A stretch of DNA of 64,000 nt from Capitulum mitella (lineage: Eukaryota > Arthropoda > Thecostraca > Pollicipedomorpha > Pollicipedidae). The stretch spans positions 17,473,063 through 17,537,062 of the forward strand of contig CP099841.1 of NCBI GenBank assembly GCA_030062745.1, written 5' to 3'. Made by a program: the position numbers and the translations under genes. This document shows positions 37,917-49,500 of the stretch, piece by piece (position 1 is the first letter of the stretch; each line of letters opens with the position of its first letter). Under the pieces are notes generated by a model. That model searched no databases. It was not told the origin of the DNA and saw only the letters and a list, made by a program, of their open reading frames with translations.

Positions 37917-40900
37917 TATACATAATCGTTTAAATTGCACGTCATAAAAACGTTGGCCTTTTTTGGTTGAGGTTTCCAATTCTTGTATATGTTTTCCATC
38001 GTTGGATTGGTAGTGGGGAGTACTCTGTCCAAACCATTGACAGACAGTTATGTTCTGCAGCGTTTCGTACGTACAGAGGACGTCTTGAGGCAACAAATGT
38101 ATGATAAGCACGTGAGACAAGAGGCAAAGAAGCTAAGTAAATATGAAACGGGGACTCGCCGCTTACAGGATTACGCCGTTCAGCAGGATGGCCGCCCTCT
38201 ACACTCCCCACTTTGCAGCGATATCGTTTTTTCAGTATGCAGTTGAATCTTTTAAGCTGGTCCTTGCATATTGCAAGCAACGTGTTTGTGTGTGTGTATG
38301 TTTTTTTTTAATTTGTTGGTAACAGGTGAGTGCCCAGTTGCGTCAATTTGAACTTACACCTATCCCGTATCATTTTATTTGTGAGCTTAAATGTTGTCCA
38401 GTTCGAGGTATTCAGAGTGCGAGTAAAGAAGAAGAAATCGTCTGTAGAAATCGTCCGCGGTGCGTTGTATAATTTCGCAGCATAGAAATCAACTTTTCAG
38501 TATTTTTGCCGGATCCTGGTCGTCCTATAGGCATGGATGTATGTATAACCCATGCCATTGATATTTTTACCATTGCTTTTGATTAGCGTGCGTAATTTCA
38601 AGCTTCTGCGCATTAAGTATTTGACTATGACGACCAGCGCCGTTTAGTTTTATGTTTCCATTGATATTCAGCATGACTAACTTATGTAATGTTTTTGAAT
38701 ATTCTCCTTTTTTGTTGCAATATCGGTGGTGCAATCGGATTGTTATATACTTGATTTTGCGCCGTATTTTATGACTGCTTGGCTCGGATGCCTTTTCTTG
38801 CATGCATCAGGGACAAAACGTTGCAGAAAATAACTACTTTTCAATCTTTTGGAGAGCTTCTTCATCATTGTGAACCCACAGATCGAAAACATTCGGAAGA
38901 TTTAAAGTCTGAACAAAAAAAAAAAAAAAAACGAGAGTCAAGGTTAGTATGACCATGCTATTTAACGACATTATATCCATCCATCCATCCATCCATCCAT
39001 CCATCCATCCATCCATACATACATACATACATACATACATAAACACCTATCCAGACCCATGGCCATTGGTCTCTCGCTCTCCCTCTGCTTTTTTTGACCA
39101 GCCGAAGTCTGCCAGAGGTCGGTGTATGGAGGGAACTGACGTCTTTGTCCTGCCACCGACAGCGAGCCATACGTCATTTTCACGGGCGGTCTCGGACACG
39201 ACACTGCCGGCCGCACACCCAGCGTCACCGTCATGCACGGCAAAACCACCACCGTGCTGGAGATGGAGCACAACGTGGTTGACTTCATCTCGCTGGTCGA
39301 CACGCCGTACGCCAGCGGTGCGTGGCCTTTGCGGTCCCCGGGACCTCGCCTGCTGCTGGCACTGGCTGGGCGTGTTCACTGTCAGTCTGATGCAGACAGT
39401 AGCTGGGCGTGATGGCTGTCAGTCTGATGCTGACAGTAGCTGGGCGTGTTTATTGTCCGCCTTATGCAGACAGTAGCCGGGCGTGTTCACTGTCCGACTG
39501 ATAGAGGCTGTACCCGGTCGTGTTGATTGTCCGTTTGATGCAGACAGTACCCGGGCGTGTTCACTGTTGGCCTGCTACAGACAGCCATGTGACTGACGGT
39601 CAGGATGTTTCGGATCTGTCTATGTTACTCGTGCGACTTGGTTTATTTTATTCGTTTTATAAACGAAGGGCACGCAGTGGTGAAGTCAGTAATGTGGTGG
39701 AGCTGTTGCGAAAGACATTGTCTGTTGTCTCTTGTCTATACCAGTCGCACTTACTGTCCGCATGCTGTTGGGAGTTGTACCGGTCGTGTTCGCTGTCCAC
39801 TGCGACCTGCTGTAGACAGAGGCCGGGCGTGTTGCCGTCCACCTTTGCTGCAGGCCACCGACAGTGGCTCAGAGGCTTGCAAGTGGATGATTCATGGACT
39901 AGAGCAGAACATATAGTTGGATGGGCCGCATACAGCATACAACTTTTCACCGTGTGGCGGCATGTTGTGTGCCTGGTTTCCTTGAGTAGCCCGCGTCCTT
40001 GCGTCGTCGTCGGCCTTGTACGGTCAGATGTTGACGGAAGTTCGGATGGAGCAGCGTCGTCTGACCCGTGGTGGCCGTGGTGTCCGTGCAGATTTCCAGG
40101 ACCCGTATGGGATCGTCGTACTTCTTCAGAACGACCTGGTCGTGGTTGACCTGACCTCGCCCGGTTATCCGTGCTTCGAGAACCCGTACCCGATGGACCT
40201 GCACGGGTCGGCGGTGACGTGCTGCGCGTACCTGGCCGATTGTCCGGCCGACCTGGTGCCGGCCCTCTACAGCGTCGGCACCGCCAAACAGAACAGGTGA
40301 GCCGGCGGCGGCCGTCCTGCAGCCGTCCTCCGGCCAGTGCAGCCCCGCGACGCGCACCGTTCATAGCCACATAACGAAGCTGAAGAACAGCGGCAGGTGG
40401 CCCAAGACGCGCAGCGTTACCCGCAACCCAGGTTAACCTCTTACTAACGCCATTGCATTGGTTTCCTCTGATTACAAACAGCATCAAAATAATTTGCTCC
40501 CCTAGGAAACCTGTCAGCAGTGCGAATTCGACATTTCACCCTATGCCCGGCAGGAGGGGGCCGAATCCGCCCCCCTCGGGTTTTTCCTTGCCAATTCCAG
40601 GCTTTTTGACGCAGCTTCACGAAACTTGGTGACGTTTCCTAACAATTCTTTCTATGTAGTGTGCCAAAATTTCGAAATTCTGTTTCGCACAGCGGCGGAG
40701 CCAGTCAACTTTTTTGGAAGGCACCTTGGGCCATTTTCGGCCCAGTTGAGGGTAAAAGGAAAATGACTGCCAAAACTAGGGTTTTTAAGATAGAACGTAA
40801 AACTTTATATGGATGCATAGCTAAATAGTTGGGCAACGTGCAAATATAATTTTGTTCATCTGAGGTCACTTAACAAGGTCAGGTCAGGGTCATAAGTCAA

Positions 40901-43476
40901 AATATGGTGTTATAGTAATAATTTCGGCGCCGTTTTTTTTTTTAATGCCAAACCCGGAATCCGTATCACGTAAAAGGGTGCCCTCTACTTGTGTATCAAG
41001 TTTCAGCTTGATATCAGGTTGGGTGACGGAGCTATGACCTAAAATGTCAGTGCGCTTACCCCTTATCATAATAGTCGTAAAATGGAATTTTGGAAATAGA
41101 GTGAATTCAGATCATTGAAAACGTTTACAGATAATATGAAATGCACACGAAATCATTCCAAGTGACTCCAAGATCACTGGAGGTCATTTGAGGTCAAAGG
41201 TCACAAGTTGATCTGAAGAGCATGTGACCATGACAGTTCCCTCGTTTTCATGTCCTTGGCACCGCCTATGCTAACATACAAACATTGTAATACGATTTGT
41301 ACTTCTTCAGCATAACATGACTAGCAGAAGTTAAAAAAGCGCTTCTGTCTTTTTTGTTCATTCAGTTGTTGAAAAACTAATCCTATTTTTGAAATCCTGT
41401 GAACGCCTATGAATTTTCTCAAAAATTGAAATGTATGGGCCAATGGTAAAAGTCCCATCCATAATGTCTCGATTCTTGACGATTTCATCAAAATCGGTCC
41501 GTAAACACCGGAGTTATAAGACGTCCAAAAATATCCCCCGATTTTGACCGTTTTGCCCCCCATATCCACGTTTTTTCAAAATTTCGAAAACTTTTTATAA
41601 AAATGTAGTTTACGTCATGGCAAATCGATTGCCGTTTGTTGCAATGAAATCGGATGTATAGTTTTCGAGATCTCAGGGGGGCCGAATCCGCCCCCCTCTC
41701 CTGCCGGGAATCGGCCATACCGTCTAGCCCTCCGGGAATAGGATTAAGGAATGTTGAGGAATGTGTTAGTGGTTATTGTGCGATGGTGCTGCGTAGGTGA
41801 TTTTACAATGCAAGATATACGTATTGTCCATTGAACTTACTGTATTTTGTTTTTACCGGGAGCTGTCAGAGGCTGTGGTGATGCACGTGACCTGACGTCG
41901 GGTGCAGTTTTCTTTGTTGTAGACTTTGTCTTGGCACAATACTCTGTACTCTGTACTGTACTGTACGAGTATTGTACTCTGTACAATACTCGTACAGACG
42001 GCCTGTGTGGCCGCAGTTTCTGTCCTGGTACATTGCTCTTTCGTAGAGGCGTCCGGTCTGGCTCCGGAAGGCCTATTTCAAAGAAAGACGTCCAGAATGG
42101 CAGAAAGACCACTATTCAGCTTATCCTAGCCTATATCTATCAAACCACTCGGATAAAAAAGGAAAAACGGGACTGCCTGATTTCTAAGCGGTTTGCTTAC
42201 GAGAAATGTACATTTTTTTAAACCATGCATTTTTGCCTTGAAAATGCCCTTTTTGCAACTGCCAACATTCTCTGGCATAAGCTCATTTTAACCACACCAA
42301 CCCAGTATATTACGAGCTCACTGAAATGCAAAATGACCGAATATTTGACTCCACATGGCCTATGGCATCTCGTGGTGCAATTGGTGAGTCGTAATGTTCC
42401 CAAATCAGCCAGCTGCGTAGACAAGGAACCAAAGTCGTTGATATGCGTGGTCCGATTACATTATGTAATTCCGTGTAGTGTCTGTTTTAACACAAATATG
42501 GAGGCAGCATTAATATCAGCTGGCCATATTACAAGGGACAGATGATTGAATATCATCGGGGCAGGGATAAATATTTCTGCATCTTGTGTCGTACATCCAG
42601 TATTTTGTTCCACAGTATTATTCTGCTTCGATAAACATTGGTGTTCTACTTTTATCCATATTAGATGTTTTGTCCTCCGATGTTTTTTTTCCTTTTGATG
42701 TTCATCTCTGTCGACATTTATCCTCTTCATTATTTTGCTTTTGACATGCTGTGCCGATTATGTTTGCATTTGATATCCAAATGAGGCATTTCGTGGGGTA
42801 ACTGTGTCGTCCCTGGTTTCGAAGACAAACGCATGCTAGAAACTAGTGATGCTTATGTGGTGAAATGCATATATTATGGTATGCGACTTGCATGAAACGT
42901 GATCAGTTTCCAGTGTCTTATCCTAACCATTCCTGGTTTTTCCTGCAGTTGTTCTTCTCATCCTTAGTTCAGTCTATTGTCCTTGACGCTGACTGTAAAT
43001 GTCTACATTATTTCCATGCAAGCACCACTCGTTCATTTAATGTCTTATCCTTACCATTGTTGATCTTTGCTGCAGTTGTTCTAATGTTGCGTATATGTAG
43101 GCTTATTGGTGTTGTGAAGTGTATACTTTTACAGTTCTGTACTAACAGTAACAGTGTTTCGTACACACTTGCATCTAACAATCATAATTTTAAAAGATCC
43201 TTGTCTCTCACGAAACTGTCTCTACCCTCGTAACCACCCACACGCATTAACGATTTGCAGGTGCTAGTGATTTGGGAAGCTAGGAACATCCACAGGAGCA
43301 TAGTTTCGTCTGGATACCCGTCGATATCTGCAAATCCATAGTGGGAAAGGTAGTGGGCTTCTTGTTACACACTGGAGAAGAGTCGGTGACGATCCTGTCC
43401 GTAAATTTTCAGCCCTTGTTCGGAACGTTGTCGCTGCTCACAGAGTTCATAAAATGGAGCAAGAAAGACTGTGAAC

Positions 43477-43535
<59 letters not shown>

Positions 43536-46500
43536 GCAGGAATGACACCAGAAGACCCAAAATTATACCGGTAAATTATTCAGGTGTTCCAGCCTTTATA
43601 TATATATGTCGCAGGAATTACACCAGAAGACCCAGAATTGTACCTGTAAATCATTCAGGTGTTCCAGCCCCAAGAAACACAGCAAGTCAGACGTTGCAGT
43701 AACGAAGTGGCATGTGTAATTGGCCAAGGCAGACAGGGATGCATCCCTCTGAGCTTTGCGGAAGTTAACGTCACGACTATACTACTTCGTGAAAAATAGA
43801 TGTGAAATAGAATTCGATGAAATTGTAGTAAAATTGTACTTGTAGTAGTAAACATAGTCATTAGGGGCGTTTTTTTTTAAGAAATCACATGATTTTAAAC
43901 GGTTCACGATAATGATCGCGCGATATCGCTTGCTTTATGTGACATGGCATTGTTATATACATCATATAGCAGCACATAATCTAATCCAGTTTTGTCTTCT
44001 GAACTGTGCATCAACGACATGGTCCAACGCATTTGGCTCCGCTTGTAATGATATTTATTCTTGGTACGTCAGTTTCCCGAAAACTGCACTCAGAGCGCAC
44101 CCAGAGTTCTGCACCCAGGCTATCTGAGGAAAAATGCAAGCCATTTTTGAACGGGCGGGGTTGAAAGCATCAGGTTGGCGTGGTTTAAACGAGGCTGTGG
44201 TTTATGCAAAAGTTAGCAATAGGAGAAACGACCGTTTTCAAGGCAAAAATGCTTGGTTGAAAAGGCCAGTTCCGCCGTTACGAACCACTCGAAAACAAAT
44301 GAGAAAAATCTGGGTCCTTGTGGCTACATTAAGATCTATGCGGATTTTTCTTGATCTCATTTGTACGTCACCGTAGAAGTAGATGTTACTGGAATACAAG
44401 CTTGGAAGATCTACCCCCCAGTCAAAATTCCTTAGACAAGGCCCTGCTTTGGGGTATGTATATGCATAATCTATAGGACTTGCCAAGTTACCTTCATGAC
44501 CACAATGTGCGGGCATGGGGACATGTTCCGTAGCCCCCACGCTCTTGCCGGGCAAAATTGCTAAGCCAGCGTCACATTTTCTGCGGTGAAATTTTACTTT
44601 TTCAGGAACTACCAGAGCGTATTACACGACCTTCATCAACACTTGACTCTAGATAACGTAGGTAAGACGTAGCAGGTCACACACCTCCCGTACGTCATGT
44701 TCTAGAAACCTTGCCAGCCTTGCCCAGTCTTGCCAACCACATACTGGGATTTCAAAAACAGTAGTCTCCATAGTATGTTTATTCGAACTTTTCGTCTGGC
44801 TTCACGATGTCTTTTAAACACAACACAAAACATGTGGTTTATTTTCCACCTTGCGGTTCAGAATGTCAGTAGAATCGCAATGCTGTTGAGGATTTTGGTT
44901 CCCGATCCCCATATATTTACAATTTCGACGTATATTCACGTGCAAAGTTTCCATAGAAACTTCGAGTTGTAAAACAGACTGTACAATAAACAAATAAACA
45001 AAGCTATAAAATAATACAAAATGTAATAAACAAAGCTATAAAACAGACTGTGGAATGTAATGCTCTCATTTGTTGTGGGATGCATCGCTGCACTGATATT
45101 ACAGTTAGTGGTAAATAAGGGGCCTAAAGACCATTGGACTTTTGTTAACATCAGCTCAGTATGACACTGCCTATTACCCGAGCATTTTTGCAGTAATCGC
45201 TGAAGGGTATGCTAATGAACTTGTGACTTATGTGGAATCCACCCGCAGGCTTTAAACCTTTATTTACCGATTATTAGCCAGCCATCTTTAGAAGTTGGCA
45301 GCAAATCCTGGTCAGAAAATGTTCCTTGGAGTGGAAAATTTCTGTTGCTAATTTGAATTCCCTCACCACATTTGACAGGAGTTCCAACGGAAATTAATTT
45401 TTTGTCCTAAGTAGCATAGATGCAGCATAAGTAGCGTGTATGAACATTATAGTAACACCGATATGTGTAAATTTTTGCACCGCCAACAGGTTACCTATTC
45501 CATTATGAACAGAGAACATGGAATATCTACATCTACAAACAAATAGCTCACTACCTCTGACGCCATCAGGAGATGTAACAACGAAATGCCTCGTCTTAAT
45601 TTATTATGGCAGTTATGTCCAGTTGTTTGTTTGCTATTGAGTTCTTGCCCGTAGATTTCGACGTTCACCGGTAGATGGTTAATATCACTGAGCTGGCAAG
45701 AACTAGTTTTTGCCGGCATTCGCCAACCCTATGACATTGGCAGATGAAAACTATTTCACATCTACAGATAGTAGGAATGCTGTAAATCTGTAAGTTTGGA
45801 CTTTGTTTTAACCCGCGCACGACTGTCGGTCCGTCCCGAACACCGTCGACTGGGGGGGGGCAGTTGACTGCCCCCCCCTCTAACTCACGAACGGTTGGTC
45901 GCACGATAAAAATAAGCATACCGTTGGAAAGCCCGTCACGAGTAGAGCTCGAAACTGGTCTCATTTTTAGTTTTAGGTAATATGTAAGCCAATTTACGCC
46001 CTATATATGTTTTCTCATAGCCGACTGCATGAGACCGAGAAATGGCCTGAATCTCAAGGGCTGTGACTAATAACGCATAGGTAAAGGCACCAGCGCACAA
46101 GTAAATGTCCGCGGATGCCGATACACGTCTAATTTCCCCAGATTTGTTCAATATATACGCCGAAACGTTGAGTTAAAGACACCGTAATTCTCCCGTCAGG
46201 CGTCACTGTGCGCCGCTGCCGTATGCGGTACCAAATTGACGGGAACTAATTTCAGCGTTCCTTTATTTTCGCGAAAAAGACAATCTATGTAAATTTTATT
46301 GATCTTTGTGGTTCTTGTGATGGTTTCTCATGCTTAAATTTTGGAAAAATTGATTAGTTGCCAATCTACAAAGTTGGCGGAGCTTTATTCGCGAGAGCCT
46401 GTTTATTTGCAAAATATGCTACTTTTTCAAACTTTTTGAGGTTCCTGGTATTACTTACATCTGTGCAAGCTAGTTCTGCCATTTTCTACCCATTCTGAGT

Positions 46501-49500
46501 AATTTATGGTCGGTTTTGACGGTGGTACATTTTGGCCCACTTCAGTTATTCGTGACCTGACCTCAGGTCAATGGCTGGAAGTCACTGATACTTTGCCCAA
46601 TGACGGTAACTAGATGTCTGCTTCACTCCACACTAAAAATGTGATGAAATATTCCGTCAATTTCAGAAAAAAGGGCGCTATGTCTTAAAAATGGGATTGA
46701 CCTTAGGTCAATGACCCGGAAAATTCCGAAAAATCCGAGATAGCAGATTTGTTGCATCTATCACGATCACCAATCCCTGAAAGTATTATTGAGATATCTT
46801 GTTTTGCGAAAAAGTTAGAGGGAGCTAAACTTTTTTGGACTTAGGTCTGTTTGACCTGGTCTAGGTCAGGCACCTGACCTGACCTGAGGTCAAAATTTTG
46901 ACACGAGATGTAAAATTGATGGAGCAAAAGGTACACAAAGTTTTGTGACTCTGTGTTTGTTGGTCCTCTCGCAATCCCAGAAAAACCTCAGGGGGGGGCA
47001 GTCAACTGCCCCCCCCCAGTCGGGGACGGGTTAAGAAGACGTGTTGGATGTTGCTGTTATAAGAAAACGCGATGGGTGTTGCAAGTGTTCACTCTCAAAG
47101 ATGCATCCAGAAAGCGCCGGCTGTAGGTGCCAAATGGCTAGCAACGGGATATCCTGAGTGAGTGGTCGAGTCGTCTTAATGTGAGCGGTAATGGGTAAAC
47201 GTTTCAACATTGCGGCGCGGTTACTCATGCATCGGCCAGTTAATTCCCCAGCGCCGTGACCAAAACAGGCAATAAATTACCGCCAGTGGCCGTGTAAATA
47301 TTTTGTGACTGCTGCGTGGGCGTGTGAGGAGACAGCAAGCCTGGCTGATGACGGTGCTGTGGACCGCTGTGTGGGCGTGTGAGGAGACAGCTAGTCTGGC
47401 TGATGGCGTTGTGGTGGACCGATGTCTGGGCGCGATAGGAGACCAGCTGACTGCTGGTCGGAGACACAGCTGACAGCTGGTCGGTGTGCCGCCAGAACGG
47501 GCTTCAGCGAGAAGGAATGGCCCATTACCGGCGGCAGCTGGGGCACAGGCGGCAACAGCTACCCGGAGATTGTCATCACCGGGTGGGTGGCCGCGTCAGG
47601 CCGGCGACAAACGAGCGGCGGCCAGAGCCGTTCGCCGTTACGCCTGTTCCCTGCACTGTGGAATGGGAAGAGGTGGCCCACTTTTTATGCCGTCAGTGGG
47701 AGGGATGCCTCATTCCGTATACTGTCGATGGAAAGGGTGGTCCATTCTCACGCTGTTTGCATAGCCCATGGTGCACTGTCGATGGAATAGTTGTTCAGTC
47801 ATGACCTGTCCGTGGAAGGGGCGGCTCAGCCACTGTAATTTCCATGGAAGGACGGCTCAGTCTTTGCATTGTCCATAGAACAAAAGCTCAGTCTCTGTAC
47901 TGTGTAAGGAATGGTGGCTGAGTCTTTGTACTGCCGATTGAAGGATGGCTCATTCTCATGCTTTTGGTGGAAGGGAGGTCTATTCTCTGCACTGTGGGTA
48001 TAAGGGTTGGTTTAGTTTATGTGCTTTCATCTCAGCGGATGTTCTGTACAGTCTTGGTGTTGTCAGGAAGTTCCGCAAGGTCTTGGTGCCCGGTACATAA
48101 CACTCCCTCGGGGGAGTATTATTCTGTGTCGGGTGCGAGGGACAGTGCCTGATCCTGACATTGCACCGCTTGTTTGCCAGCCATGCTGACGGCAGTGTCA
48201 AGTTCTGGGACGCTACAGCCGTCACCCTGCAGGTGCTGTACAAACTGAAAACATCTCGTGTTCTGGAGAAGCAGCGACGATCACAGGTATCCGTCCGCCA
48301 AAGTTCGACTTTACGGCCTCTTCTCTTACATATATGTATGTGTCTACCAGAAGGAAAAACATGCATTTGATTGTACGTTGCTGTTTTGTTTGGTAGTGAA
48401 TTATGCATTCTCTGTTGTAGTTGTTGCTGCAATGCTGATGTGTTATCGATCATGCACCCTGCTAGCGTCATCATTTTCCATGCAGCCGTTTTGGCTTTTA
48501 AATGAGCGTAGCGCATCATCATGAAAGAGTTACGCAACGCCGTCTCCTGATGACATGTCATTTACACATGCCAGACGAGGCACCATCTGCCGGTGACGTG
48601 TCAGTGACGCAGACCAGACTTTGCACCATCTGCTGGTAACGTCTGACTGTTGGTGGCGGTTCTGTTTCAGGACGGTGACGGCGATGATCAGCTAGCCATC
48701 CACCAGGTGGCCATCTGTGCCGAGAGCCGGCAGCTGGCCGTGGCCGGTGCGTCGTCCTACGTCATCCACTTCCGCTTCAGCAAGCATGAGAAGACAGCAG
48801 AGATACCGGTTAGCCTTCCCATCTGCTCCTGATTTCTGGCAGATGGAGGATGGGTTGGGATGTCTTTGGTCTCTATTTCGCGTTTGTTCCTTGTTGTGCT
48901 CTTTTTTTCTGTGGTTGTTTTTGGTGACATACATGTTGTCATGGTTTGTGACTTGTGCTTTCAATGCGCAAAGGGACGAAAGCGGTTGGGCAGAAGCGAA
49001 GGTATGCACGGGAACCAGCAAGATGGGACTCTCAGCGAGATGGCTGAAGAAATATTTAAAGAGTGTTTATGACGTGATGGAGGAGTAAACGTTGTTTATG
49101 ATTCCAACAGCTCGCTTGTGGAAGGTGACTAGTTTTCCAGGTGGTTTGTATCATTAATTTCCATATAAGGCAACGTTATTTAGGGTATGTGAGAAACAAG
49201 GTGTTAGAAAGAGTGCAAGGTGCTATGAATTGAATGAAGGTAACGTCGCATTAGACCAGTGATGCCGATGTTTCTGCTGATGTTGCTGGCGCATGGGCAA
49301 TGAACTCTTTAGAAAGTTATGAGGGACAACATCCAAACCGCGTTAAATTTGGAACACGGTTTTTATAGTTAATTATTTTTGGTCCGCTTCTTTTGCGCAT
49401 AATGCATTGGTGCCAGATATGAATATGTCCTAGAGTCAGTTAAGTATCATGGTCATATGACCAAAACCTGTTATATAAAATCAGTGCGTTTCGTTGGTCG

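Larger units (their letters stand above)
30951..39162 (+). other. Intron (8.2 kb)
   Basis: Contains family C copy 3, a SINE candidate, a 56-62-bp tandem repeat, a long TA tract and a CATC tract, listed separately. In 30951-32750, 33740-36100 and 36420-37860 I see no further gene, RNA or known repeat. 34150-34520 and 36430-36800 are CpG-richer islands with no recognisable protein. Confidence 0.75.
40297..47495 (+). other. Intron (7.2 kb)
   Basis: Holds family A copy 3, a perfect hairpin at 41961, a TA tract, a 70-bp tandem duplication, the complete family B element and a 55-bp minisatellite abutting the next exon. I see nothing recognisable in 42000-43470 and 43680-45800 beyond a short tandem of AACAAAGCTATAAAA near 44990-45050. 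Confidence 0.75.
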
